From assembly GCF_014648855.1 (NCBI RefSeq), contig NZ_BMRX01000001.1:124001-188000 (forward strand): a stretch of DNA of 64,000 nucleotides. The letters run 5' to 3'. The position numbers and the translations under genes are program-made. Below are positions 35,362 to 46,325 of the stretch, piece by piece (position 1 is the first letter of the stretch; every line of letters starts with the position of its first letter). The notes under the pieces were generated by a model. It was not told where the DNA came from, made no database searches, and saw only the letters and a list, made by a program, of their open reading frames with translations. Source of the stretch: Streptomyces parvulus. Lineage in GTDB: Bacteria; Actinomycetota; Actinomycetes; Streptomycetales; Streptomycetaceae.

Positions 35362-35431
35362 CCCCCGGCCTTTGCCCACCCACCACCCGACTCGGTTGGG
35401 AGAGAAGGGCAGGGCGAAAAGCGTCGGGACG

Positions 35432-37270
35432 CTACGCGCCCTTCGGCAAGTACCTCTCCGCGAAGTCCAGTTCCAGGCGGACCTGCTTGATGCGTTCGTC
35501 GACGACCAGGGAGCCGTGGCCCGCGTCGTAGCGGTAGATCTCGTGGAGCGCGCCGCGGGCCTCCAGGCGCTGGACGTAGTTCTCGACCTGGCGGATCGGG
35601 CAGCGCGGGTCGTTGACCCCGGCCGAGATGTAGACGGGGGCCTTGACGTCGTCGACGTAGGTCAGCGGGGAGGACGCCTCGAAGCGGTCGGGGACCTCCT
35701 CGGGGGTGCCGCCCAGCAGGGTGCGGTCCAGGGCCTTCAGGGCCTCCATCTCGTCGTGGTACGCGGTGACGTAGTCGGCGACCGGGACGGCGGCGATGCC
35801 CAGGGCCCATGCGTCGGGCTGGGTGCCGATGCCGAGGAGCGTGAGGTACCCGCCCCAGGAGCCGCCGGTGAGGATCAGACGGCCGGGGTCGGCGAGGCCG
35901 GACGTGACCGCCCACTCGCGCACCGCCTCGATGTCCTCCAGCTCGATGAGGCCCACCCGGTGCTTGAGGGCGTCGGTCCAGGCACGTCCGTACCCGGTGG
36001 AGCCCCGGTAGTTGACGCGGACCACCGCGTACCCGTGGTCCACCCAGGCGGCCGGGCCGGCGGCGAAGGAGTCGCTGTCGTGCCAGGTCGGGCCGCCGTG
36101 GATGTCGAAGACCGTCGGGAGCGGGCCGGTCGCGCCGGCGGGCTTCTGGACCAGGGCGTGGATGCGGCCGCCGGGGCCGTCCACCCACACGTCCTCCACC
36201 GGGACCGAGCGCGGCGACTTCATGCCGGGCGGGTCCAGGACGACGCCGCCGGTGGTGGAGCGGACGGCGGAGGGCTCGGCGGCGGAGGACCACAGGTACT
36301 CCACGGCGCCGTCCGGGCGGGCCGTCGCCCCGGAGACGGTGCCCGCGGGCGTCTCGATCTCCGTCAGCTCGCGCTGCGCGAGGTCGTAGCGGAACAGCTC
36401 GCTGCGGGCCTCGAAGCCGTGCACGATCAGCAGGGCGCCGCCGTCCGGGAACCACTCGGCGCTGACGTCGCCCGGCAGCTCCAGGGCGAGGTCGGTCTGC
36501 TCCCCCGTCGCGACGTCCCACACCAGCGGCTCCCAGCGGCCCCGGCGCTGGTGGCCGATGAGCAGCCGGGTGTCGCCGTCGACCGGCGCGAAGCCCAGGA
36601 CCTCCAGGCCCAGCTCCTCCTCGCCGCCCTCCGTGTCGTCCAGCTCCGCGACCGTCGTGCCGTCGGGGCGCAGGACGCGCAGCGCGGAGTGCATCGCGTC
36701 GCCGTGCTCGGTGTGCTCGATGGCGATCAGCGAACCGTCGTGGGAGAGGTCGCCGACGCCCGCGGACTCGCGGTGGCGGTAGATCTCCGCCGGGTCGGCG
36801 CCGTCCCCGCGCGCCACGTGGATGGTCGTGCCCCCCTCGTCGGTGGAGCGGCCGACCACCGCCGTACGCCCGTCGCGGCCGAGGGCGAGGCCCGCCGGGT
36901 AGGAGGGGTCGAGGCCCGGCACCGCCGCCTCGTCCGGGCCGCCCGCGAAGGGCTGGCGGCGCCAGACGCCGAACTCGTCGCCGTCCTTGTCGTCGAACCA
37001 CCAGATCCAGTCGCCGTCGGGCGAGAGCACGCCGTCCGTCGTGCCGTTGGGCCGGTCGGTGACCTGGCGCTGGTCACCGGAGGAGCGGTCCCAGGCGTAC
37101 AGCTCGTAGGTCCCCGTCGCGTTCGACACGAACAGGGAGCGGTCCGGGGCGTCCTCGGCCCAGTCGGGGAGGGAGACCCTGGGCGCCCGGAAGCGCTTCT
37201 CCCACTCGGGCATCTGCTCGGCCTGCGTCTGCCGCTCGTCCGACGGAACGGACCCGTTGCTCTCAGTCAT
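35432..37270 (-). CDS. S9-family (prolyl oligopeptidase-type) peptidase
   Basis: A 612-aa cytoplasmic serine peptidase. The first ~350 residues are a beta-propeller (repeated blades such as GVLSPDGDWIWWF and VGDLSHDGSLIAIE). The C-terminal hydrolase domain has FDIHGGPTWHDSD (oxyanion region), GGSWGGYLTLL with the nucleophile Ser in GxSxGG, NDPRCP with the Asp and DAGHGSL with the His. The propeller limits access to short peptides. There is no signal sequence. ATG 37,270 is used because the 20-codon upstream extension lacks support. Confidence 0.92.
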   Translation of the reverse strand: MTESNGSVPSDERQTQAEQMPEWEKRFRAPRVSLPDWAEDAPDRSLFVSNATGTYELYAWDRSSGDQRQVTDRPNGTTDGVLSPDGDWIWWFDDKDGDEFGVWRRQPFAGGPDEAAVPGLDPSYPAGLALGRDGRTAVVGRSTDEGGTTIHVARGDGADPAEIYRHRESAGVGDLSHDGSLIAIEHTEHGDAMHSALRVLRPDGTTVAELDDTEGGEEELGLEVLGFAPVDGDTRLLIGHQRRGRWEPLVWDVATGEQTDLALELPGDVSAEWFPDGGALLIVHGFEARSELFRYDLAQRELTEIETPAGTVSGATARPDGAVEYLWSSAAEPSAVRSTTGGVVLDPPGMKSPRSVPVEDVWVDGPGGRIHALVQKPAGATGPLPTVFDIHGGPTWHDSDSFAAGPAAWVDHGYAVVRVNYRGSTGYGRAWTDALKHRVGLIELEDIEAVREWAVTSGLADPGRLILTGGSWGGYLTLLGIGTQPDAWALGIAAVPVADYVTAYHDEMEALKALDRTLLGGTPEEVPDRFEASSPLTYVDDVKAPVYISAGVNDPRCPIRQVENYVQRLEARGALHEIYRYDAGHGSLVVDERIKQVRLELDFAERYLPKGA

Positions 37271-37413
37271 GGCCCCATACTGCCCCGACCTGCCGACATC
37301 GCGCAGACGGGATCCCCAGCCTGTGGACAACCCCGCCCGTCCGCCCGCCGGCCCGCGCGTTTTCCACAGCCCCGAGGCGGGGCCGCGCGGGCCCGCCCCG
37401 TACCGTGGAGGGC

Positions 37414-38247
37414 GTGTACCGGTTTCTGCTGACGCCCCGATGGTGGGGGATCAACGTCTTCGTCGTCCTGGCCATCCCGTTCTGCATCTTCATGGGTTCC
37501 TGGCAGCTGGGCCGCTTCGAGGACCGGGTGCAGGACCACGAGACCGCGTCCACGCAGCACGAGGAGGCCCGCCGGGACGCGCCGCGCCCGCTGGACGCGC
37601 TGCTGCCCCTGGACAAGTCGACGGTCGGCAGGCAGACCACCGTCACCGGCCGGTACGACGACCAGCTGCTCGTCCCCGAGCGCAAGCTCGACGACCGGGA
37701 GGGCTACTACGTCCTCACGCTGCTGCGCACCGACGAGGGCCGCGCGCTGCCGGTCGTCCGCGGCTGGCTGCCGGGCGAGCCGGACCCGGCGAAGGCCCCG
37801 GCCCCGCCCGCCGGCGAGGTCACCGTCACCGGGGCGCTCCAGGCCCCGGAGTCCCCGGGCGGCAACGGCGTCAGCGGACGCTCCGGCTGGCCCGCCGGAC
37901 AGACCGGCTCGATCAGCGCGTCGACGCTGCTGAACCTGGTGCCCTACGACGTGTACGACGCGTGGGTCACGCTGAACAGCGGCGACTCCGGGATGCGGGC
38001 GGTGCCGGTCAGCGAGCCGCAGAACAGCGGCCTCGACCTGAAGGCGTTCCAGAACCTCGGCTACACCGCCGAGTGGTTCGCCTTCGTGGGCTTCGTGATC
38101 TTCATGTGGTTCCGGCTGCTGCGCCGCGAGACCGAGCTGGCCCGGGACGCGCAGCTGGGCCTCGCCGTGCCCGAGGCACGGGAGGAGGCCGGGCCCGCCG
38201 GGGAAGAGACCGAGCGAGAGGCTCGGCCCAGCCCGACCGGCGCCTGA
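37414..38247 (+). CDS. SURF1-family cytochrome oxidase assembly protein
   Basis: A 277-aa protein with two terminal membrane helices (WWGINVFVVLAIPFCIFMGSWQLGRF and WFAFVGFVIFMWFRLL) around a periplasmic domain containing the family patterns GSWQLGR, VTGRYD and PVVRGWLP. SURF1 assists heme a insertion and assembly of aa3-type cytochrome c oxidase. A charged cytoplasmic tail follows. GTG 37,414 is 7 nt after TACCGT, so the mRNA is probably leaderless; the GTG three codons upstream is less likely. Confidence 0.9.
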   Translation: MYRFLLTPRWWGINVFVVLAIPFCIFMGSWQLGRFEDRVQDHETASTQHEEARRDAPRPLDALLPLDKSTVGRQTTVTGRYDDQLLVPERKLDDREGYYVLTLLRTDEGRALPVVRGWLPGEPDPAKAPAPPAGEVTVTGALQAPESPGGNGVSGRSGWPAGQTGSISASTLLNLVPYDVYDAWVTLNSGDSGMRAVPVSEPQNSGLDLKAFQNLGYTAEWFAFVGFVIFMWFRLLRRETELARDAQLGLAVPEAREEAGPAGEETEREARPSPTGA

Positions 38248-38290
38248 CGGCGGCCGAGCAGCTCCTCCGCCGTCCCAGGGCGTCTCCCGC

Positions 38291-39703
38291 CTAGGACTCC
38301 GTGCCGGGCAGCACGCCCGTCCAGTAGACGGTGCCGACGCAGGCGTTGGCCACCTTGGCCGTCGCCGAGCCCGATCCGCCCTCCGGGGTGTACGTCACCG
38401 AGACGCTGCCGTCGGCCGGTCCGTCCTCGGTGAGCAGCTGGGTCGTCGGGCCCGCCTCGGCACCCCCCGTGGAGGATCCGCCCGCGGCGGTCGTGTCCCC
38501 CGTGGGCGAGGGGTCGGGCGAGGGCTCGCCGGTGCTGCCCCCGGTGGAGCCGCCCGGGGTCGGACAGGTCTCCGAGGGCACCCAGGCGAACTGCACCTCG
38601 TACCCGGCGGCCGGCGCCAGGGTCAGCGCCGGGGCCTCCAGGGACGGGTCGGGCAGTCCGGCCGCGGCGTCGCCCGCCACGTGCCGTGCGGTGCCGATCC
38701 TGGAGGCGTCCGCCGCTCCCAGCGAGGCGGTGACGACGCTGCCGGGGCCGGTGACGGTGCAGCCGTCCGAGGAGACGTTGGTGACGCGGAACGAGCCGTA
38801 GACCACGCCCGCGGAGTCCGGCTCGGCGATGCTGGCCACGGCCGGCCCGAGCTGCTGCGACGAGCACACCGGGACGTCGGCCGCGACGCTGGGCGAGGGG
38901 GCCGTGCCGGGCGCCGAGCCCGTGGCCGCGCCGCTCTGCTCGCCCTCGGGCGTCTTCTCGGGGTCGGTGCGGTCCTTGTCCTCGGCGGCGCCCGGGGACC
39001 CTACGACGCCGCTCTGGCCGCCGGCCGGGTCCTTGCCCTGGGAGGCGCCGCCCTGGGCCTGCGAGGCGTTGCCCGCGACGGACGGGTCGGCGCCCGGGCC
39101 GGTGGTGTTGGAGACGTGCACGAGGGCGGGGACCGCGGTGCCGATGAAGAGGGCCGCGGCGGCCATCCCGACGACGGCCTGGCGCTTGCGGGCGCGCCGG
39201 GCGGGTACCGCGCGGCGCAGGTGGTCCAGGGTGCCGTCGCTCGGCTCGATGTCCTGGACGGCCTGCTGCAGCATCCGCCGCAGTGCGGGTTCGTCGGCGT
39301 CGAGTCCGTCCTGCCCTCGCGGGCCGGGGCCCTGGTCGGCGGGGCCGTGGTTCACAGTTCGGTTCCCAGCGTGCGTGTTCTTCGGCTGCTCTTGTCGGGC
39401 CGGCCCGTCCGGCGCGGGCCGTTCCCGGGGTACGCCCTCGTCCGGCGGCGCACTCACGTCCGGCGCACCCTGTTCGCTCGGCGCGTCCTCTTCGCTCGGT
39501 GCGCCCTCTTCGCTCGGCGAGCCCGGTTCGCTCGGCGGGCCCGCTTTACTGAGCGCGCCCTCCGCACTTGGCGCGCCCTCCTCACTCAGCGCGCCATCCG
39601 CACTCACCGCCCCTTCGTCCCGCGGCGGACTCACCTCGCGCGGCGCGCCCTCGTCGCCCGGCGCGCCCTCGTCCCGCGGCACGTGCCTGTCGCCGTCGCT
39701 CAT
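38291..39703 (-). CDS. Single-pass membrane protein coupled to ECF sigma factor; repetitive acidic N-terminus
   Basis: A 470-aa protein. The first ~110 residues are repeats based on (S/D)EEGAP and SAEGAL, low in complexity and highly acidic. A short domain follows (LRRMLQQAVQDIEPSDGTLDHLRRAVPARRARKR), then one membrane helix (VVGMAAAALFIGTAVPALVHV), and an extracytoplasmic part: a Gly/Ser/Pro linker and a C-terminal domain with paired cysteines (VCSSQQL, DGCTVTG, SETCPTP, NACVGTV). ATG 39,703 overlaps the sigma factor stop (ATGA). Position and topology suggest an anti-sigma factor, but no zinc-type anti-sigma motif (HxxxCxxC) is visible, so that role is an inference. Confidence 0.8.
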   Translation of the reverse strand: MSDGDRHVPRDEGAPGDEGAPREVSPPRDEGAVSADGALSEEGAPSAEGALSKAGPPSEPGSPSEEGAPSEEDAPSEQGAPDVSAPPDEGVPRERPAPDGPARQEQPKNTHAGNRTVNHGPADQGPGPRGQDGLDADEPALRRMLQQAVQDIEPSDGTLDHLRRAVPARRARKRQAVVGMAAAALFIGTAVPALVHVSNTTGPGADPSVAGNASQAQGGASQGKDPAGGQSGVVGSPGAAEDKDRTDPEKTPEGEQSGAATGSAPGTAPSPSVAADVPVCSSQQLGPAVASIAEPDSAGVVYGSFRVTNVSSDGCTVTGPGSVVTASLGAADASRIGTARHVAGDAAAGLPDPSLEAPALTLAPAAGYEVQFAWVPSETCPTPGGSTGGSTGEPSPDPSPTGDTTAAGGSSTGGAEAGPTTQLLTEDGPADGSVSVTYTPEGGSGSATAKVANACVGTVYWTGVLPGTES

Positions 39704-40374
39704 ACCGGTGCCTCCATGGCCACCCTGAGCGCCGCGATGCCGCGAGATCCGTACGCCTTGACCGAGCCGAGGGATATGCCGAGCGTCTCGGCGACCTGTG
39801 CCTCGGTCATGTCGGCGAAGTAGCGCAGGACCAGGACCTCGCGCTGGCGGCGCTGGAGTCCCTTCATCGCCTTGATCAGGGAGTCGCGCTCCAGCTGGTC
39901 GTAGGCGCCCTCCTCCGCGCTCGCCATGTCCGGCATCGGTTTGGAGAGCAGTTTGAGGCCCAGGATGCGGCGGCGCAGCGCCGAACGCGACAGGTTGACG
40001 ACGGTCTGGCGCAGATACGCCAGGGTCTTCTCCGGGTCGCGGACGCGTTTGCGCGCGGAGTGCACGCGGATGAAGGCCTCTTGGACGACGTCCTCGCAGG
40101 AGGCGGTGTCGTCGAGGAGGAGGGCGGCGAGGCCGAGCAGCGACCGGTAGTGCGCCCGGTACGTCTCGGTGAGGTGGTCGACGGTGGTACCCGCCGCCAC
40201 CGTGTCGTCCGCGCCGTCGCGCTGGTTCGATATGCGGGCCGGCCGCGCTGCTGGCATCGGCGCGATCACCGGCATGCCACCGGCCGGACCGGCCACACGG
40301 GGGCGGACTGACCGGCCGGGGGCCCGCACAGCGGGGCCACGTGTCGATGCGGTGAATTCGAGAACCTCTGCCAC
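39700..40374 (-). CDS. ECF (SigE-like) RNA polymerase sigma factor
   Basis: A 224-aa sigma-70 family factor. An atypical N-terminal extension of ~60 Pro/Arg-rich residues precedes region 2 (YRSLLGLAALLLDDTASCEDVVQEAFIRVH) and region 4 (LQRRQREVLVLRYFADMTEAQVAETLGISLGSVKAYGSRGI), the SigE/SigM-like actinobacterial group. The downstream membrane protein is translationally coupled and probably controls it. I recall the S. coelicolor counterpart as SCO3613. GTG 40,374 is used; an internal ATG at 40,275 would remove half the extension. Confidence 0.9.
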   Translation of the reverse strand: MAEVLEFTASTRGPAVRAPGRSVRPRVAGPAGGMPVIAPMPAARPARISNQRDGADDTVAAGTTVDHLTETYRAHYRSLLGLAALLLDDTASCEDVVQEAFIRVHSARKRVRDPEKTLAYLRQTVVNLSRSALRRRILGLKLLSKPMPDMASAEEGAYDQLERDSLIKAMKGLQRRQREVLVLRYFADMTEAQVAETLGISLGSVKAYGSRGIAALRVAMEAPV

Positions 40375-40760
40375 GCCTGTTGGACACGTCCACCCCCGTG
40401 AGGGTTGTACGTGCCGGGCGTCACGTTCCCGTGTCGGTCCTGTCCGTCGGGCAGCCGCCCGGCTGACGGTGCGTCATACGCCCTCATCGTCCGCTCTTCC
40501 CCTATGTCCCATGTGAACGGACGTCCCCACGCCCGCCCTCGGCGTCCCCACGCCGACCCATGCGTCTGAGCGCCCCCTAAGGGGTGACCGCAAAGACGCT
40601 CCCCGCCCTCCGCACGGTTGCGGAGGGCGGGGAGGAAATCCTCTGACGGCACAGGTGCCGGGTACAAGTAGTCCGGACCAACTTCCGGATCACATCTCGT
40701 TCATGGATCCTACAAAGGAAATACACGTTGGCCAGGGGGTTTGGACCCTCTGATGGGGAT
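40375..40760. other. Intergenic region between sigma factor and asd
   Basis: A 386-bp gap between the asd stop and the sigma factor start, both genes on the minus strand. It contains the terminator-like hairpin at 40,599-40,634 and, nearer the sigma gene, the presumed sigma promoter. I see no ORF or structured RNA beyond these. Confidence 0.5.
40599..40634 (-). terminator. Terminator hairpin after asd
   Basis: CTCCCCGCCCTCCGCA and TGCGGAGGGCGGGGAG form a perfect 16-bp stem around CGGT, 127 bp beyond the asd stop; on the minus strand GCGTCTTT follows. It probably ends the ask-asd transcript. Confidence 0.7.
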
Positions 40761-41827
40761 TCAGGCGTACTCGGCAGCGACCAGCTCCGCGATCTGCGCG
40801 GTGTTCAGCGCGGCGCCCTTGCGCAGATTGTCCCCGCAGACGAAGAGTTCCAGCGCGGTCGGGTCGTCCAGCGCGCGCCGCACCCGGCCGACCCAGGTGG
40901 GGTCGGTGCCGACGACGTCGGCGGGGGTGGGGAACTCCCCCGCGGCCGGGTTGTCGAAGAGGACGACGCCGGGCGCGGTGGCCAGGATCTCGCGGGCCCG
41001 GTCGACCGTGACCTCGCCCTCGAACCGGGCGTGCACGGTGAGGGAGTGGGTGGTGACCACGGGGACCCGGACGCACGTCACCGCCACCGGGAGGTGCGGC
41101 AGTCCGAGGATCTTGCGGGACTCGTCCCGCACCTTCATCTCCTCGGACGACCAGCCGTCCTCGCGCGGCGATCCGGCCCACGGTACGACGTTCAGCGCGA
41201 CCGGCTCCGGGAACGGCCCGGTGTCGTCGCCGACGGCCCGCCGCACGTCGCCGGGGTGCGTCCCCAGCTCGGTGCCGGCCACCAGGGACAGCTGGCGGCG
41301 CAGCGTGTCCACGCCGTCCCGGCCGGCCCCGCTCACCGCCTGGTAGGAGGAGACGACCAGCTCGCGCAGCCCGAACTCGGCGTGCAGCGCGCCCATCGCC
41401 ACGATCATGGACAGCGTCGTGCAGTTGGGGTTGGCGACGATGCCGCGCGGCCGCATCCGTACCGCGTGCGGGTTGACCTCGGGCACGACGAGCGGCACGT
41501 CCGGGTCCATCCGGAACGCGCCGGAGTTGTCGACGACCACCACGCCCTTGGCGGCGGCGATCGGCGCCCACCGCGCGGAGACCTCGTCGGGCACGTCGAA
41601 CATGGCGACGTCGACGCCGTCGAAGGCCTCCTCGGTGAGCGCCATGACCTCGACCTCCTCGCCGCGCACGGCCAGCTTGCGGCCGGCCGAGCGCGGCGAG
41701 GCGATCAGGCGGATCTCGCCCCAGACGTCCGCGTGCTGGGACAGGATCGTGAGCATGACCGTGCCGACGGCACCGGTGGCTCCCACGACGGCGAGCGTGG
41801 GCCGCCCGTCCCGTCCGGTGTGGGACA

Positions 41828-41828
<1 letters not shown>
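40761..41828 (-). CDS. asd: Aspartate-semialdehyde dehydrogenase
   Basis: A 355-aa NADPH-dependent enzyme that converts aspartyl phosphate to aspartate semialdehyde, the branch point to lysine/diaminopimelate, threonine and methionine. [13 protein letters not shown] is the dinucleotide motif, [13 protein letters not shown] carries catalytic Cys136, [15 protein letters not shown] is a family motif, and [15 protein letters not shown] includes the base His. ATG 41,828 overlaps the last base of the ask stop (TGATG), so ask and asd are translationally coupled, the usual actinobacterial order. Confidence 0.96.
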
Positions 41829-43105
<1,277 letters not shown>

Positions 43106-43347
43106 GTGCGCTCCTCGCTCAATCCGTCTCTTTCCGCACGTACGTATATGTACTGCGGTCGGCTCATTTTACCGAGCGTCCGGGTTTCGCCTCTGCGGTA
43201 TCGCATGGTGAGACCCGGGTACTCGCTCAGGCTGGCTCATGCCCAACCGGAGACGGGTCACTCGGGAAAGTGCGGCGTGTCACACGTTCACAAGTATCTT
43301 TGGGTTCCGTAAAACCCGCACCCGGGACCCCTCGCGGGCCCAGTGGC

Positions 43348-43533
43348 TCAGGCTTCCGGCCGGACCGCGGTGACGAACGCCGACCAGGAGGCGGGCGAGA
43401 CCTGGAGCTCCGGGCCGGGGTGGGTGGACTTGGAGTCGCGGATGTGGACGGGGTCGGCGAGGGCGATCTCGACGCACGCGCCGCCCTCGTTGTCGCTGTA
43501 GCTCGACTTGAACCACTTCAGCTGATCACTCAC
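43348..43533 (-). CDS. DUF397 protein
   Basis: A 61-aa protein, MSDQLKWFKSSYSDNEGGACVEIALADP...HIRDSK..., with the W-x-KSSYS and C-V-E-x-A-x-x-P signatures of DUF397. These Streptomyces proteins are encoded next to Xre-type HTH regulators and include BldB-pathway and WhiJ-associated members. Its GTG start lies 8 bp inside the end of the HTH gene, so the pair is one transcriptional and translational unit. Confidence 0.93.
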   Translation of the reverse strand: MSDQLKWFKSSYSDNEGGACVEIALADPVHIRDSKSTHPGPELQVSPASWSAFVTAVRPEA

Positions 43534-44341
43534 GCCGGGCCACCGTCCGCTCGATGAAGCGGGCCGTCTCGTCGGGGTCGAGAGCCCGCGTGCGGATCAT
43601 GCTTAACCGCTCGGTGACGCGGCTGACAACACCCGGGTCGGCCGAAAGTTCGCTGGCGAACGCGCCCTCCATGAAGGCCAGTCGTTCGTGGTCCCGCCCC
43701 TCCACCAGCACCATCGGCCCCATGAGGGCATCGCTGAAGGCCTGTGCGAAGGGGAGCACCTGCAAGACGACGTTGCGCATACGGGAGGCCTCCAGCAGGC
43801 GCAGTAGCTGGGCCTCGTCCACCAACGGGCTGCGCAGCACGGCCTCGTAGATGACGAAGCTGAGCCCCACGGGCGGCTTTGGCCCGGTGAGGATCGCCTG
43901 CCGTTCCATCCGGGCCGTGACCCGCTCCGCCACGGTCTCCTCGTCCAGGGGCGGGATGCGGTTGTCGATCAGTGCTTGCGCGTAGGTCCGCGTCTGCAAC
44001 AGGCCTGGGACGAGGGCGACCTCGTACCACCACAGGCTCGTCGCCTCCCGCTCCCGCTCGATGAAGTCGACCGCCCGCGCGGAGTACCGCTCCCGGCGGA
44101 CGTACTCCTTCGCCGCGCTCAGCATGCCCTGGGCGCCGCAGAGTTCGTCCGCGATGTCGAGGAGGCGGGGTGAGGGCATCCGTACGCCGCGTTCCATGGA
44201 CGAGATGGTCTCGGGGGCGTAGTTGGCGGCGGCCGCCAGGGCCTCGCGGCTGACGTTGGCGAGGGTGCGCCAGCGTCTGATCTGGTTGCCGCTGTAGCAC
44301 CAGGCCGCGGGTGGCCGGGAGTTGTCGTTCGGTACCGGCAC
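43526..44341 (-). CDS. Xre-type HTH regulator with DUF5753
   Basis: A 271-aa DNA-binding protein. Residues about 20-75 form the HTH (QIRRWRTLANVSREALAAAANYAPETISSMERGVRMPS) and the remainder is the DUF5753 domain, recognisable by SLWWYEVALVPGLLQTRTYAQALI. With the overlapping DUF397 gene it is one of the many WhiJ-like pairs of Streptomyces that tune development and antibiotic production, some in a toxin-antitoxin-like manner. GTG 44,341 is chosen because GGAGGTGG is 8 nt before it; the TTG six codons upstream would encode that site. Confidence 0.92.
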   Translation of the reverse strand: MPVPNDNSRPPAAWCYSGNQIRRWRTLANVSREALAAAANYAPETISSMERGVRMPSPRLLDIADELCGAQGMLSAAKEYVRRERYSARAVDFIEREREATSLWWYEVALVPGLLQTRTYAQALIDNRIPPLDEETVAERVTARMERQAILTGPKPPVGLSFVIYEAVLRSPLVDEAQLLRLLEASRMRNVVLQVLPFAQAFSDALMGPMVLVEGRDHERLAFMEGAFASELSADPGVVSRVTERLSMIRTRALDPDETARFIERTVARRE

Positions 44342-44420
44342 AGCGTCCACCTCCGGCAAGTCGTGGACTACCGAGGGTATAGACGACGGTGGCCGTGTGT
44401 GACCGGGACGGGTGAGCTCG

Positions 44421-45080
44421 TCACTTCACCGGACGCAGCCCCAGCGGGCCCGCGATCTCCTCCACCATGACCCGGCCGGCCTCGGTCTCCAGGGTGTCGT
44501 CGCCGAGGTCCTCGTCGGTGTCCAGGCCGTCGAGGGCGGCGAGGGGCTGGTTGAGGCGGACGTGGGCGACGATCGACTGGAGGGCGCGCAGGGTGGCGGA
44601 GGCGGTGGAGCCCCAGTTGGAGAAGTAGGAGAACTGCCACCACCACAGGGCCTCCGTGGTGCGGCCGGCCTTGTAGTGGACCATGCCGTGGCGGAGGTCG
44701 GTGATGACGTCGGTGAGGTCGTCCGAGATACGGGCCGGGACGGGGGCCTTGCGCGGCTCGTAGGGGTCGAAGACCTCGGAGTAGACGTCGACGGGGTCGA
44801 GGATGCGGGCCAGGTTCTCGCGGAGTTCGTCCACGTCCAGCTCCGGGCCCGGGTCGGGCTCGTAGCGCTCGTCGGGGACGATGTCCTCGTGGGCGCCCAG
44901 GCGGCCGCCGGCCAGCATGAGCTGGGAGACCTCCAGGAGGAGGAAGGGGACGGCCGAGTCCGGTTCGTCGCCCTTGGCCACTTCCGTGACCGCGACCAGG
45001 AAGCTTTCGATCTGGTCCGCGATCTGGACCGCGAAGTCGTCGGGGTTCTGGTTGGTCGCGTGCAGCGTGGCGTCAGACAT
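44421..45080 (-). CDS. DUF5063 protein
   Basis: A 219-aa acidic soluble protein with DUF5063 features: an N-terminal helix [53 protein letters not shown], and [25 protein letters not shown]. Function unknown. ATG 45,080 lies 8 bp inside the end of recR, so it is translated with RecR and may work in the same repair process; that link is only contextual. Confidence 0.9.
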   Translation of the reverse strand: MSDATLHATNQNPDDFAVQIADQIESFLVAVTEVAKGDEPDSAVPFLLLEVSQLMLAGGRLGAHEDIVPDERYEPDPGPELDVDELRENLARILDPVDVYSEVFDPYEPRKAPVPARISDDLTDVITDLRHGMVHYKAGRTTEALWWWQFSYFSNWGSTASATLRALQSIVAHVRLNQPLAALDGLDTDEDLGDDTLETEAGRVMVEEIAGPLGLRPVK

Positions 45081-45672
45081 CTAGGAGTCGTCTCCCCTCG
45101 AAGGCGCGGCCGAGGGTCACCTCGTCCGCGTATTCCAGGTCGCCGCCCACCGGGAGGCCGCTGGCCAGGCGGGTGACCTTGAGGCCCATGGGCTTGATCA
45201 TGCGGGCGAGGTACGTGGCCGTGGCCTCGCCCTCCAGATTCGGGTCCGTGGCCAGGATCAGCTCCGTCACCGTGCCGTCGGCCAGGCGGGCCAGCAGCTC
45301 ACGGATGCGGAGATCGTCGGGGCCGACCCCGTCGATCGGGCTGATCGCGCCGCCGAGCACGTGGTAGCGCCCGCGGAACTCACGGGTGCGCTCGATGGCG
45401 ACGACGTCCTTGGGCTCCTCCACCACGCAGATGACGGCGGGGTCGCGCCGGGGGTCGCGGCAGATGTTGCACTGCTCCTCCTGCGCGACGTTCCCGCAGG
45501 TCGCGCAGAAGCGGACCTTGGCCTTCACTTCCATGAGGGCCTGGGCGAGCCGTCGTACGTCGGTCGGTTCCGCCTGGAGGACGTGGAAGGCGATCCGCTG
45601 CGCGCTCTTGGGACCGACGCCGGGCAGCCGCCCCAGCTCGTCGATGAGGTCCTGGACCACGCCTTCGTACAA
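45073..45672 (-). CDS. recR: Recombination mediator RecR
   Basis: A 199-aa protein. The helix-hairpin-helix [20 protein letters not shown], the four-cysteine zinc motif (CATCG...CNIC) and the Toprim domain ([34 protein letters not shown]) are in the canonical order. RecR acts with RecF/RecO to load RecA on gapped DNA. The start is TTG 45,672 (family N-terminus [14 protein letters not shown]) after AGGACGGCAG. It lies downstream of ybaB in the same direction, the widespread ybaB-recR pairing. Confidence 0.97.
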   Translation of the reverse strand: MYEGVVQDLIDELGRLPGVGPKSAQRIAFHVLQAEPTDVRRLAQALMEVKAKVRFCATCGNVAQEEQCNICRDPRRDPAVICVVEEPKDVVAIERTREFRGRYHVLGGAISPIDGVGPDDLRIRELLARLADGTVTELILATDPNLEGEATATYLARMIKPMGLKVTRLASGLPVGGDLEYADEVTLGRAFEGRRLLDV

Positions 45673-45745
45673 CGGACTGCCGTCCTTCCTGAGGTTCCTG
45701 CACTACGTACGGTAGATGGCTTCCGCCGGTCTGAGAAAGGCGAAC

Positions 45746-46090
45746 TCAGAAAGGCAGACCGGGGATGCCGCTGCCGCCGCCCATGCCCTGGGCGAGGGGG
45801 CCCAGCTTCTCCTGCTGGAGGGTCTGCGCGTTCTCGTTGGCCGCCTGGACCGCGGCGACGACCAGGTCGGCGAGGGTCTCGGTGTCCTCGGGGTCCACCG
45901 CCTTCGGGTCGATCACGAGGCCGCGCAGCTCGCCGGAGCCGGTCACCGTCGCCTTCACCAGGCCGCCGCCCGCCTGGCCCTCGACCTCGGTCTGGGCCAG
46001 TTCCTCCTGGGCCCGGGCGAGGTCCTGCTGCATCTTCTGGGCCTGCTGGAGCAACTGCTGCATGTTGGGCTGGCCACCACCGGGGATCAC
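45746..46090 (-). CDS. YbaB/EbfC nucleoid-associated protein
   Basis: A 114-aa DNA-binding protein with the YbaB pattern: [42 protein letters not shown]. It forms dimers that bind DNA and is thought to compact or bridge it, often near recombination genes. It precedes recR by 73 bp. GTG 46,090 is preceded by CAGGAGCTGAAC. Confidence 0.95.
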   Translation of the reverse strand: MIPGGGQPNMQQLLQQAQKMQQDLARAQEELAQTEVEGQAGGGLVKATVTGSGELRGLVIDPKAVDPEDTETLADLVVAAVQAANENAQTLQQEKLGPLAQGMGGGSGIPGLPF

Positions 46091-46325
46091 GTTCAGCTCC
46101 TGTCGCTACGGCTCGTCGCGGTTTTTCCCGTTCGGCACGAGCCTACGTGGTCCGGGCGGCCCTCGCCCCAGCACTCTTTCGAGTGATGTCGCCCGAGTCC
46201 TATACCTGATCAAGGCCCACGTACGGGCGGAAAGGCGGCGGAAGCCACGGTTTCGCCACCCATTGGGCGGTAGGAAGGGTTCCGCGCATCAGCGGACGGT
46301 GAGCAGTAGCAGTAGGGAGTGCGGG

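Noticed and set aside
33135..37001. 1288-codon minus-strand frame across the RCK gene, the intergenic terminator and the S9 peptidase
   Set aside because: It crosses a terminator hairpin, overlaps two well-supported genes and has no recognisable domain; a high-G+C artefact.
38291..40393. One 700-residue fusion of sigma factor and membrane protein
   Set aside because: The frame that joins them passes out of frame through the sigma gene; the real arrangement is two genes with an ATGA overlap.
45765..46325. N-terminal extension of the SLATT protein back through the YbaB region
   Set aside because: The upstream part lies antisense to ybaB and lacks coding character; the GTG at 46,326 has a proper ribosome site.
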